Assembly (NCBI GenBank): GCA_023105745.1
Contig: JALGQZ010000009.1
Location: forward strand, 12,572,564 to 12,636,563
Origin: Austropuccinia psidii
Lineage: Eukaryota > Basidiomycota > Pucciniomycetes > Pucciniales > Sphaerophragmiaceae
Direction of reading: 5' to 3'
DNA: 64,000 nucleotides
This document shows, piece after piece, positions 33,312 through 45,400 of the stretch (positions are counted from its first letter, which is position 1; the number at the start of each line of letters is the position of its first letter). Made by a program: the position numbers and the translations under genes. Under the pieces are notes generated by a model. That model made no database searches. It was given only the letters and a program-made list of their open reading frames with translations, and had not been told where the DNA came from.

Positions 33312-33931
33312 TTTTGAGTGAAAAGGCTGTATAAGCTTAAAAAAGGGGGGAATTTGGGGATTTGGAATGAGGAAAGAAGCATTTGAAATGTGAAAAAGAA
33401 GTGATAAAAGGTGTGGAAAATCAAAAGAAGTGGTTAAGAGTGAAAAAAATGGCTTAAATGTGGGCTTAATGGATGAGGGAAGATAAAAAATTGGAATTTT
33501 AGAGGCTTGGAAGAAGGTTGTTGTGGTGGAAAATGCAGTTTTGGGGGGAAAAAAGAAAAGTGTGAAAAGTTTTGCAAAATTGCTTTGGTAATGCTGTTTT
33601 TCAAATGAAAAATCTTTTGGGGTGGGGATAATGTGGATTATTTGGGTGTTTGGTCTTTTTTTGGGGTTGGGCTGTGGAAAAAATCTGAAACAATTGGGAG
33701 TTAGAGGGGTTTTGTGGGTGAAAAGCCTTTTGGGGTATGTTTTGGCCCAATATATGCATTTTTGTGTTTCATTTTTGATTAAAAATGGGATCAGGGAACC
33801 CCTTATGTGTTTTTACCAATTTGGTGATGTGTTTTTGCCAATACACTACTTTTACCCCCCTTCCATCATCTTTGAAATTCAAAAAAAATGCTCCCCCTCT
33901 CTCTGACTCTAAAAATGATTCTATTGATGTC
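33312..33931. other. 5' flank of the MULE gene
   Basis: Purine-rich, G-rich on the plus strand, with no supported coding frame. Near 33800-33860 it has two copies of ATGTGTTTTTRCCAAT, the motif also seen at 80-140, probably the subterminal region of the MULE. The boundary with the next element is not defined. Confidence 0.4.
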
Positions 33932-35078
33932 ATGGTTAGGACTAAAGCAGACTCAGCACAGCATCAGAATGATTTGAATGCTTATGGAACTACTATTCCT
34001 CCTCTTTATTTAATGGTTAGGACTAAACCAAATATAGAACATCATGAGGATAATAATACCAAATCAGATCATAAAAGACAGCTCACCCAAAGCCAATGAC
34101 AAAGTATTCATGATTAAAAACAAATAATTCCTCACCTTGTCCATTCAAACACAGCATATAAGGACTTCTCTACCATCTCAATTGAAAAGAAATCATCCAA
34201 TGCCTCATGGTAAAAACCCAAATCAGTAAACACTTTTCCCCACCCCTATGTACTCAATGATAAAGCCAAAAAGCCATGTATACCAGTCATAATTTATGAA
34301 ATAACCCCATTTGACCTTTCTTCTGGCCACTCCAAAATCCTCAAAAACCTTCTTATCACATTAATGACATTATCTCAAAATCAACAAGAAATTAAAACCA
34401 ATAAACAAGTCCTAGGTGGAATTATGAAAGCTATTGGCTTTTGTCCGGGTTCTGATTCTGGAAAATCTGCAGTTGTGTGATATTTTTGGCTTATTAATTT
34501 AGAATTTATTAGGTGTTTACTCCTGAAAACCTGGGTTGGCTGCTCATCAAATCAAATCAGATAATAAGCAATAGACCAAACTTCATCAATATGATTAATT
34601 TTTTTACTCAAGAATATCTCATTTTTCAAAATTAGTTGCAAATCAAAATCAGTTATTAATGGAAGCAGCCAAATTACCAAGCTTCAGTCAGCTTAAATGG
34701 ACTTCTTCCAATCCAAAGGAAGAATTCAAATCTTTTACCAATCTCATTGTCACTCAAGATTTATTTTTCAATAAGCCACACCAGGATTTAAACGATCTCA
34801 ATGCCTGAAGCTATGGTATATTTTCTTTTGTGTCCAAAAAATATTTCCATCCCCTTCCAACTGTCTCCAACCCCTCTTGACATGGCATGCACTTCCCTGA
34901 ATTTAAAATGGAGATTGATTTTTCAAAAAAACCTGGAAACATATAAATCCTTTGGAAGACATCAACAACGGCTCATCATACAACAAACCCTCCCCCAGCA
35001 CTTATAAATCATGACAAAATAACTCATCTTGGATTTTCTTTTCAAATCAACTGTAAATTATTTAATTTAGGTTACTAA
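33932..35078 (+). pseudogene. Coding remnant convergent with the Harbinger transposase, function unknown
   Basis: Three plus-strand pieces look like decayed coding sequence. 33932-34099 starts MVRTKADSAQHQND and repeats MVRTK 29 codons later. A piece ending at TGA 34478-34480 contains PVIIYEITPFDL and GGIMKAIGFCPGSD. 34629-35078 is open except for three stops and contains LPSFSQLKWTSSNPKEEF and PPPALINHDKITHLGF. The region between the last two could be an intron. No domain is recognised. Because it converges on the PIF/Harbinger transposase, I infer the second protein that such elements usually carry, although no SANT/Myb signature is visible. Confidence 0.5.
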
Positions 35079-35314
35079 TTCTTGAAAATTACATCCACAG
35101 AAATTAATTCAAAAGTCAATGGGTACTTTGAAAAAAATGTGGAGGACCAAAAAAGAGCTAAAAAGTATTAATTGTAATTAGTTTGATTTTCTCAACAACA
35201 TCCCCACTCTGTTTTATGCAATTAAACTAATTACATAAAACAATGGTTTTGATTAAATTCACAATTGACTATCTTTCCATTCCAAAGTAATTGGTTTAAG
35301 TTTTTTATGCATAT

Positions 35315-36505
35315 TTACCACATCTTCCCAATTTTGTTATTGGAAATATTTTCCACATGTGGTGGATCATCATCTCTGTATAAATCAAACAATTCATCAT
35401 CAATTTGTGTTAACATATTATGTAAACTCATTGAAGGCAAAACCCAACCAACAAAGTATTCAATTTAATAACTATCCTTCATTTGATGTGGCATTTCCCT
35501 TAGAGAAAACCACCTCCCCTTCAAAACTCCAATTGCATACTCAATTCTGACCCTTTATCTTGCTAGACAGTAATTGAAAGAATGGTTGTTTTAATTCTGT
35601 TCTGAAACTCCCTTATATGCTTGAACAACCCAAGGAGAGATTGCATATGCTGAATTGGAAAGTAAGTGCTGATCTTTTTTATGAAATTCTCAAGGTGTTT
35701 GTGCAATTTTCATATGTTGATATAAATTTTAATCATGAAGTGACCCATTAAAACCAACATGTAGAGCATTGAACTGTTTGTTTATATCACAAACCAGTTG
35801 TATTACCATATAATACCTTAATTTTAAACAATCAGTAAAAATGAAATAAAGGATAAAAATTCAAAACCTTACCTCTTTTTATGATCAAAATAGGCTTTAC
35901 CATCATTGGGGGGGATGTTGGGATAATGGTATGAGACTCCCATCAATAAATCCAATGCACCCAGGGAAGCATTCTGCCTGCATAACCTGAGACATCTCTC
36001 TGCATTGTTTTATTGTTGGCCACACAATCATTTTTAACTTCAGCTTTATTAATATCTGGATCACTCTTTTAGTTTAAAGCACAATAGCCCCATGGCTGAT
36101 TGCAAATAACATTCCAATCTTTCCCAAAGAAGCCCCATTGCGATTTGCTCCTAACCTTGAGAGTGCAACAGCCAATTGTATGGCAAAATTGCATTGTTTG
36201 TTTTATGATTATTTTTGAAAGGTTTCATAATCTTGAATTTTTGCAACCAATTTTTGAAATGATTCATGTGTGGTCCTACATAGCTGGCAAAACCTTTCAG
36301 ATGATAATGTTTGTAAATCATTCATTGTATACATGTAATGTGATGGATATCTTTTATGAGGATTGATGTATCTTTGTGATGTTATCATATCTAATAAGAT
36401 TCTATCTTTCTGGATATCAGAATTTCTATCAGAGCTGAGAGCATTGATGAACTGCAGTGAGCTAAAGGTTTGAAGTAAAGGTAGCCTTTCTGAAGCCTTT
36501 GGCAT
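35315..36505 (-). pseudogene. PIF/Harbinger-type DDE transposase (broken, one intron)
   Basis: The N-terminus starts MPKASERLPLLQ at 36505 and runs to 36209 with RYPSHYMYTMNDLQ and a QLCRTTHESFQKLVAKI helix. A frameshift leads to a piece with GASLGKIGMLFAISHGAIVL, a stop, and CIGFIDGSLIPLSQ, whose D is the first catalytic Asp. A 56-bp intron (35817-35872, GTAAGG...TTAAG) fits the reading. The next exon has VCDINKQFNALHVGFNGS, then SNSAYAISPW, where the second catalytic Asp is Asn, and RIEYAIGVLKGRW with the catalytic Glu. The end has SLHNMLTQIDDELFDLYRD. The enzyme would cut and paste a Harbinger transposon; several stops disable it. Confidence 0.82.
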
Positions 36506-36538
36506 TGTAAATGAAGAAAAGCTCAATAACAAATTCAA

Positions 36539-36860
36539 TTTGAAATCAAATACTTCAATAAATGACCAGTATATATTCAGATTTTATGCAAAAGAAGGGA
36601 AGTTTTATGCAATTTAACATGCCCTTATTGAGTTGTTTGGTGTAAAAATTCCCCTTTAAGTGAAGCTAAAGCTGGGAGTTTAGTATCTAAACATGGGATT
36701 TGGTACCAAAAAACTTGGGTTTTTGTACCTCAAAATACCTCACCTCTTGAGGTGTGGGATTTCCCAAATCCCAAAAATTTAATGTGGAATTTGGCAAAAA
36801 AAACTTGGGATTTGGTAACTTTGACACCCCCAAATATATTTTTTAGTAATAATTTTCTTA
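36539..36860. other. Repeat-rich spacer beyond the Harbinger gene
   Basis: GGGATTTGG occurs three times (near 36694, 36750 and 36816), with inverted versions (CCCAAATCCC) and a palindrome CACCTCTTGAGGTG. This may be the terminal part of the Harbinger element, but no clear inverted pair with the other side was found. Confidence 0.35.
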
Positions 36861-39841
36861 AGAGTTTTTGAACAAATAGCAGTATTTTAAAGCTGCAGTA
36901 AATATAATAATAATAAATCAAAGATAATAAGAACAATCTACTTTATTTATATGTGATGATATGTAATTCAATCCTGAATGTATTTTTAACAAAAAAAGTA
37001 GGAAAAAATTGAATTTTGTGGTTGACCTCTGCATGGGATATGGGAATAAGAGCTCAGGAAGAGGAGATAGTAACTTATTATACCTTCTAATGCGGGGATG
37101 GATTGTGAAAACGTCCGTCTGGAAATTGGGCCAAATTGTGGTTTTACAGTTTCAACCTCAACTGAAAATCTTCTAAAAACCTCTTTTTGTCCTTCTTAAC
37201 AATAAAATATGGTTTTCCGGTTTAAAAATAACTTTAAACCTTCAAAAAATCCCTTTTGATGTTTCCACAAATGAATTTTTGTTTTTGATTTGATGTATTA
37301 TTCCAAAACATTATTGTATTTTAGCTGAAATACTTTTGTGAAACTCTTCAGAGACTTTCTGTTACTTGAGCCCAATTTTCTGTAAATTTTTCCCTTTTAT
37401 TTGAGTTATTCATTGAGATTCCTCTCCCAATTACTGTATTACATCTTTAATGATTAATCTAATCTTTCATATACTAATCTCTCCCTATATTATTATTAAT
37501 TTTTGACTTATTAAGATTCTATGGCCACTCCTCATTCATTACATTTCTCTATGATTCAAAAATACAGACGTCTAACCAGGTATTATAATTTTTTTTTGAA
37601 ATAACATAGAATTTTCAATACCATATACAATAGCTTTAACATTGTTCAAGTTATTTACATTTGCTAACCTGTGATTGAATATTATTCAATATAAAGGCTA
37701 TATTTCTCTTTATTGGCAAAATATCAGGCATTTTTGGCATTAATACCTTCATAAGAGTTCCTCCAAGTAGAGTTAAAATAAAGTTTTCTTATGGTGTAAC
37801 CTCTATGAGGACATAAATATTCCACAAAGCATAATTTGATGCAATATCATTATAGATAAAGAATTTCATTCTATAGTAATAATTTCCTATCAACACAAGG
37901 TGTTTGAGTTCATAATCAAAATTAAAATAAATTAAAAGAAAACAGAAATTAGGTATTATTTTTTTGTAAACCAATCTTTTATATATTTTAGCTAAGGATA
38001 ATTCAGGGGGGTATCACATCATATTTTATTGTCTCTACTCCACTTATAAAAAATCTTTTTTTGGGATTTATTCCCTTTATTGACTATATACCCTCTGTTA
38101 TGGGAGGAGAATGGTAGAGTTCATTTAAACCCTGGCTATTTTAAGATTAAAATATATCAAAGTTGAAAATTTTAATCTTCTCAATATTTGGGACTTCATA
38201 AAACAAGGAGTATTTAGTTTTTTAAATTTTGTATTTGAATTTTTTTTTCCAAATTATCTTAAAGGATTCCAGTTTTTCATACATCTTTTTTGGGAAATAA
38301 TTAGTTTCAAATCTTGAATTTATTTTATTTAATTGACTAATCAAACTTCATATATAAACTGAAAAAAAATATATTCATAACTAACAGGTAATCTTGAATA
38401 GTGTTTTTGGCATCAAGCTTTATTAGAGATTGATTGTAGGGAAAAAACTAGTCAACTGAAGAAGAATTTTAGAGAAAGATTATTGAGTCAGTAATACTTT
38501 AAAAAAGCCAATATTGGAATGAGTATTTACTGCGAATATTTTGATGAACTAAGTTCTGATACTATAGTTGCAGGATTAACCTTAAGATTCAAAGAGATTA
38601 AAATTTTAATTCTTTTGAGGAATTAGTTTTTCTTCCAAAATACTAATTTAAGAACAACCCTCACTAAGCCTTGAGCTTGCCAATTATGTTAATTACACTT
38701 AAAAATATCGCTTTGATTACCGTAAAACAGTATTGGATTTGAATGTTGATTATAAGTGTCAGCTATAACTAGAAAAAAGATTCATTTTTTATGTAAAACT
38801 TTCACTGCACTTAATGACTCTCATTTTAATTCATTGGAGTGAGGCTCTTGTCAGTTTAATAATGAGTTCAGAGGCGACTTCTGATTTTGATATGCAGTAC
38901 AGAAATAACTGCATGTTGAAATTGTCCCAGTCATCCTGAAGAACACCAGTTGACTGATTGTCCATTGCTATGATGTTGGAGTACCATAGTATCAAAGGCC
39001 TCCAAGAGGTGGGGAGTCCCATTTCTATCAAAAGAAAAAGTAAGTGTTTCAATTTAGTTTTTATTGGTAGAATTTGATAGGGATGGTTGACAAAAATAGG
39101 TATTCCATTTCAATTCAACTAATGTGTAAAATGAATAAAAAAAATATTTCACTTGATGTAGGATGAGCTGAACTGATCATGAACTCCTTCATGATTGAAA
39201 TTTATATCAACATACTGTATGAAAATCTCCAAAACACTTTAAGAATTTTATTCAAATAATCAGTATCTTCTGGCAGATTTGGCAGGGGTAAACTCCCCAA
39301 GGTCTATGCCAGCATACAAAGGTCAATTCTCACATTCTGAAGTCATTCAGATGTTTTGAACAGTCTCTTTTAGCTTAGATATATTTCTAGTTTCATTGAA
39401 TTAATAGTAAAAAGTAAAGATCTGTTATTAAAATAATTTGTGTGTTGATAATTTTTACCAGGCAGATAGTTGGCTATCTTTTTTATTTTTGCTTTGAGAT
39501 CTCATAGATCACAATAATATGCATCAAGTTTTTTTAAAATGAAAAATTAAAGAGAATAATGGAGTATTGTTTAGTTCATCTTAAAGTTTATGTCATGGTT
39601 AATTCATAATATTTCTTTGTTAATTTGACTCATGATACAAATATCATTTTTAGTGATGTTATAGAATTCCAATAACGTGAAAACTCATATTTATCTCTCA
39701 TACTTCCTTCTCTCCTATCCCTGAAAAGATTAAGAATAATGTATTCTGCAGAAGCTTCAATTTGCTGTTCCTTGAAAAACCTTTGAATTCTTTCAATGCT
39801 CAGTACAGAAATGAGGAAAAAGTACTTTTATTATAAGAATA
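36861..39841. other. AT-rich intergenic sequence, possible decayed exon at 38831-39052
   Basis: No gene is supported. The only protein-like frame is on the minus strand at 38831-39024 (STGVLQDDWDNFNMQLFLY), preceded by an acceptor-like TTTTGATAG. Without other exons it may be a fragment of a lost gene or chance. The last 5 bp (39837-39841, GAATA) are the probable left duplication of the copia element. Confidence 0.4.
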
Positions 39842-40341
39842 TGTCGGTATTCGTGGCTAAACTGCTATGAACTAGCAGTTTAGATCAATAACAGTCCATC
39901 AAGATGTCTAACCACTCATCAGATGACAAAGCACGGTCATCTCTATCCAACGGCTTAGGACTAAGCTGGAGGAACTCATCTTTTTGTATGCTATAAGAAC
40001 ACGTACTATTCACAACTCCCACATGATTTTTACATTCATCTTTTACTTGTTTTTACTCTCTCCTTATTCTTTCATTTCTCTTATTTTTCTTTACTTTCCT
40101 GTTACTTAGTGTGTGTGTGTTGTGGTAAGATTTCTCTATTGTACTCAACTATTGATATCAACCTTCTGGTTAATCATGTATCTCTTTAATAGAACTACGT
40201 AAGGGTTTACCCTGCTATTCTCAGTCTCATTACTAATTAACATAGTTGTACTATCCTTTAGGTATTTCTAACTGTCTCCTTATTCTCACTAAATTCCATG
40301 TAACTGAAATATATACTTTAGTTTATACATTAAACTTATCA
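39842..40341 (+). repeat. 5' LTR of the copia element
   Basis: Begins TGTCGGTATTCG and ends AACTTATCA. It differs from 54035-54534 at about five positions by eye, with no indel. An inverted repeat CTAAACTGCTA..TAGCAGTTTAG lies near the start. The sequence just after it does not show a standard TGG primer-binding site. Confidence 0.92.
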
Positions 40342-40405
40342 GATTTACAGTCTTGAGAAAACAAAACCGTGATTCAAGTACGAACTAAAGGATAATACAA
40401 CATAT

Positions 40406-40974
40406 ATGGCATCTGAAGCAGACAATGAAAACAGAATCTGACCTCTCCCAACCCTCTCAGAAAACAATTACCCTGAATGGAGAAGGTGGGTTGTTATGCT
40501 CCTAAAACACAAAAAGCTATATCAACACTGTGTCAATGAAACTCTGCCGTCCTTGAGCAGTGAAAGCAGACCTTCAGCTGCTGATAATAAAATAATAGAT
40601 GCCAATGCAGAGACCTGCAATTTAATAGCGAGAACCCTTGACTCAAACATGTTTACTGAAATCTTCGACGATGATGAGACAATGGAAAATTCACACCTAT
40701 TGTGGAGTAAGCTGACAAAGCGCTTTGCTTCATCCACTTTCAACAATCAGGCGAGAATCTGGATGAGGTTCTGCAGAATTACTTACAATGGCAGTCTACA
40801 AAATTTTATCTCAGAGATCAGACAATGTCTAAACGAAGTGATAAGTGTCAAAGTAGAAGTGGGTACTCCAACCCTGGCTTTCACTATTCTAACAAAACTG
40901 CCAGAAGAATATCACAATATTGTAGAGAAAGTAACGGCAAATACTGAAACCCTGTGGAATCCCAATGCCATCCT
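40406..40974 (+). pseudogene. gag: Gag of the copia element, first part
   Basis: The frame starts at ATG 40406 (MASEADNENRI) and meets a TGA at codon 12 (40439-40441). The following frame is open and gag-like: NYPEWRRWVVMLLKHKKLY, then a UBN2-type region with AHLLWSKL-like NSHLLWSKLTKRFASSTF. It is cut at 40974 by element G and resumes in frame at 50681 (LNLLHDVALKEE). The early stop could have come from CGA by deamination. Product: copia capsid protein. Confidence 0.85.
40970..40974. repeat. Target-site duplication of element G (left), ATCCT
   Basis: ATCCT precedes TGTCAGG here and follows TTGACA at 50676-50680. Taking out the element and one copy restores the copia gag frame exactly. Confidence 0.95.
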
Positions 40975-42413
40975 TGTCAGGATGAGTCTATGTTGAAGTG
41001 AAAATAAAGCTATTTACAACTCAAACTATGACTGTGACATGTGGAAAATAGTTCAAAATAGTTTTATAAGGGTTAAAGATGGATTAATTTAATAATAAAA
41101 GGGGCTTTACTATAAGAAATATAGTGGTGGTGAGCGCTGTTGAAAGCCCTGGGTGCAGCTTTACCTGTTGGGTTACAATAATAAAGACTACAATACTTTA
41201 AATTAAGAGTATACCTGTTTATTACCCAAGAGTAAAACTGTTTTTGACAGTTTACTACGTAGGGTATTCAAGAGCAGGATGAGGGAAGGCTTTTGGCTGT
41301 GAAAAGCCCTCCTTTTATCCTGAAATTGAGGTGGAAAGGCTGCTAGACCTTTCCACGTAGAGGAAGTGAAGATTTTTCACTCTCTATGACAGGCTTGTGG
41401 TTTGCAAACAACCTGTATACCCTTTATTGGGCTCAGATGTGGTTTTGAAACCACATCTGGGCAGCTTTCACCAATACAGGGTGAAAATTTTCATCTGGGG
41501 ACCTCACAGCCTGATTCTGATGTGTATGACGCGTAGAATGCTGTACAGAAACTGTATGGGACCCCAGTATTGACTGACATATGAGGTATTGAAGTAAAAA
41601 CATGCTTCTTCGTCTATTTGACACCTCATATTCATGGTTATGGGATATTATCCCATGGTAAGGCTGTATATGACAGCAGGTGGGATTTTGACCTTAAAAT
41701 GGTCATAACTCTGTCAGTTGTTGAGATATCAAGCTCAAAGTTGGTTCATTGAATAGCTCTGTATGAGATCTACACAATGGTAACCAACTTGACATGGTTA
41801 TCATTAAATATGACAAAGTTATCCCATGTACAAGTATTTTTGTACATTGGCGTGGTCTGGGCAAAAGCTGTATTAAGCTTGTTTGGCCAATAACTTCTGT
41901 TGTAGTTGAGCTATGAGGAAATGGATGGCACCATCAGATAGCCCTGATTGTGCTCTTTCCAAAAAGACCCCACTTTAGGTATCTCACACTAAAACTGTAA
42001 AAGTTAGATGAGAGGTGAATGTTTTGTTCACCTTTATTTGGTCTGAATTTGACCATAACTCAAGTAATACTGGTGCTAGCTCAGTTTGGCTAGCACCATT
42101 AGATAGCCCTGGCTTAGAGCTTCATTTTGAATACCCATTTGATGGGGTTAAGCCTCTCCTTCTAGATTTTAGATGAGAGGTGAAAATTAAGGTTTATGCT
42201 CAGCAATAACTTTGAGCAGGAATAACTTTGTTATTTCTTGTCCTATGGTGATGGGACTTATATTTTCAGAAAGAGGTGAGTTTCCTCTTTCTTTTGATAC
42301 CCTTTGAGCTAATTTGGCTCAGCTCCATGTTTTGGTGGTATTTTGGCTATACCATTGGTTTATGGTATTTTGGCTGTCATGCTTGTGCTCTGGTTTTGAG
42401 TCACAGATTGACA
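40975..42413 (-). repeat. 3' LTR of element G (1439 bp)
   Basis: Starts TGTCAGGATGAG and ends GATTGACA. Inside, between about 41700 and 42230, three to four related modules of 150-185 bp each carry ATAACT, a TTGAGCTAT/GTGCTAGCT phrase and AGATAGCCCTG. CTGTA(C/T) motifs cluster near 41400-41560. Frames of about 60 codons in it recur in other LTR copies and are not genes. Confidence 0.95.
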
Positions 42414-42430
42414 TACCCTCCCTCTAAAAA
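42414..42430 (-). promoter_or_regulatory. Polypurine tract of element G
   Basis: On the minus strand the bases before the 3' LTR read AGAGGGAGGGTA, followed directly by TGTCA. This is the expected plus-strand primer and lies 9 bp after the pol stop region. Confidence 0.8.
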
Positions 42431-42438
42431 AAGGCTCA

Positions 42439-45400
42439 TCATTTATGAGACTGTTCAGTCCTCCTAGAGGCTCTTAATCTCCTTAGATGAAGGTTCCCAT
42501 CTGGTATGGCATCCTCTGCCAACCATTTGTCTTTGTCAGCTGTCTGGTTCTTGAATCTGACTAGATATTGTCTCTGATCCTTCCCATTAACTCTGATTTT
42601 TCTGGCCCTGATGATTTTACTCACAGGTCCAGGAGAGTCTTCTACTTCCACTATTTCTGGTGGAGTGATGTTTTTCTTCCTGGAGGGGAATTTATCCCTC
42701 TCTGTTTGGAAGTATTGTTTGACCAGGCTTACTGGAAAGACTGGGTGTTTCCTAGAAAACTCCTCAGTGAGTTTTACCTCTACTGCATTCTTCCCTATCA
42801 ACTTAATGATAGTGAAGGGCCCTACAAATGAGTCTCTCATCTTCTTGGGTCCTTTGAGATTGTTAAAGTTTAGTGTAGACACTAACACCTGGTCCCCTTC
42901 CTTGAAGTCAGGTTCCATATGTGATTTTTCCCACCTCTGCTTGTTATACTCTTTGGCCTCAGCTATGCATTTAGCAGCAGTATCACAGGCTTTCTTCCAC
43001 ATATCATGGAAGTCTTTGGCTGTGGGGTGGATGGTCAGAAGATTTTTCTTCAAGTGATCCACAGGTAACAGGGGATTCCACCCTTTCTCTACCAGTGCAG
43101 GTGTTTTTCCTGTGGTAGAGTGCTGGCTTGTATTATAAGCCAGTTGGACTGCTGGTAAGAGGGTGACCCAATCATGGGTGTATCCCTCATGGTCCTTGTA
43201 TTCCATGCCATAGGCACAGAGCCTCCTGAGGATTTCCTCCATTGTTTGGATCATCCTCTCAGCTAGGCCATCTGTTTGTGGATGGTAAGCTGTGGAAAAA
43301 GCAAGCTTGGTGCCAAGCATGTCATATAAATTGGTCCAAAATTCAGATGTGAATTTTGGGTCCCTGTCACTAATTATGATCTTAGGGACTCCACAGGTGG
43401 ATATGATGTTATTCCAAAATAACAGAGCAGTGTCCATGGCTGTGTCCTCTTTATGGCATGGTAGACATCTCATGCTCTTGCTGAACCTATCAACTATGAT
43501 TAAGCAGGCATTGTAGTTTTCTTTGCCTCCTGGGACAAGTCCTGTGACCCAGTCCATGTTGATGGTTTCCCATGGGTGTTTGGGTTCTTCTATGTGTTGA
43601 AGCAACCCATATTTCTTCCCATGTTTTCTATTTGCCTTTTGGCATCTTTCACAAGTGTTGATGTATTCACTCAACTCTTGCTCCCACTTGGGCCACCAAG
43701 CTGTGCTTGCTACCCTCTCTTTAGTCCTGTCCTCACTCATGTGTCCCATGTAGGGGCAGTCATGGCATTCCTGCAGGATTAAAGAGATGTGGTCTCTGTC
43801 TATCACTGTGAGTGCACTGGTGTGCTTTTCTCTGTGATAAATCAGGCCATCTATAAGGAAGAACTTATTGTCCTTATAGGCCCTCAACCAGGGTTCCTCT
43901 AGCTGGGTTTCCAGTTCTGGGCTCCTGTATTTTTGTTGGAGGAGTTGGAGTAGTATGCTACACTGTTTGTGTTTAGCATATGATTTCAGCACTGCATTAA
44001 AAAATTCATTATGCAGTTCTGAGGAACTTATTCCCAGTATGGGGGTTTCTGTCCCCTCTGAATCAGTGTTTCCACTGTCAAGGGTACCACTCCCTGGTGC
44101 CCATTCAGAGAATCTGAAGTTCTTCTTCCTATTTATTTCCATAAAATGGATAGGAATTTTTGCAGCAACTTCAGGGTCATAAGCTGGATTGCTTTTGACA
44201 TTGTCCAGTGGCCATCTGCTAAGGCCATCTGCATTGGTATGGCTTTTACCTTCCTTGTATATGATGGTCATGTTCCCTCTATACTCCTGGATGGCTATTT
44301 GCCATCTCAGCATGTGTCTATTAGTAGTCTTCATGTTTAGTAAAGACTTCAAGGCTGTGCAGTCTGTGTAGACTTCAAAGACTGCACCCTCCAAATAATA
44401 ATGGAGTTTTTCTAGAGCCCAGACTAGACATGGACATTCTGTCTGGGTGGCCCCATACCTGGCTTCTGAATCTTTCAGCTGCCTGGAGATGTAACATATT
44501 ACACCTTCTCTTGGTTCACCATCCACAATTTGTCTTTGGTGAAGGGCTGCTCCCAAGCCTTGGCTGCATGCTGCATCTATATATAACTTGAATGGTAGTT
44601 CAAAGTCAGGCAAGATGAGCACAGGCGCATTTGTGAGTTCATATTTGATCCTCTCATATGCATCCCTCCTTTCCTTGGTTATTTCAAAAACTACATCCTT
44701 TGAGCATAACTTGTATAAGCTACTAGTTATGTGGGCAAAGTTTTTGATGTGGTTTCTATAGTAGCTAGCAAATCCAAGGAAAGATTGCATCTCTTTGATG
44801 TTCTTTGGTACTGGCTTTTGCAATACTGCTGCTACTTTGTTCTGGTCAATTGGCAGACTAAGGCCTGAGACTTTGTGTCCTAGAGCTAGTAGCTCTTGTT
44901 GGCCAAAATTACACTTTTTAAGTGAAATTTTCAGATTGATAGGTGTACATTTACTTAGCACTCTGTCTATGTATTGTACATGGTCTTCCCATGTCTCTGA
45001 GTATATAATGATATCATCAATATATACTACCATCCAGCCTTCCATTATTTCTTCTTGAAATATGGTGTCCATCATCCTTTGGAAGTGGGCTGGTGCATTC
45101 TTGATTCCAAATGGCATCCTGGTATACTCATATATGCCCATATGGCATATTATTCTGAGCAACTTCATGGAGTTTGGTTTAACTCCATTTTGGTGGAAGC
45201 CTTTAATACAATCCATCTTGGTTATGTATTTAGCTTTGGCCAGCTTATCCAGGGCATGAGGTATCCTTGGTATAGGATACCTGTCTGCTTTTGTGTAGTT
45301 ATTCAGGGCTCTGAAGTCTCCACACAATCTAGACTTGCCATCATGCCAGGTGATTAGGACAGGAGTGGTGATTTCCACTATTTCATTATGTCCAATCTTC

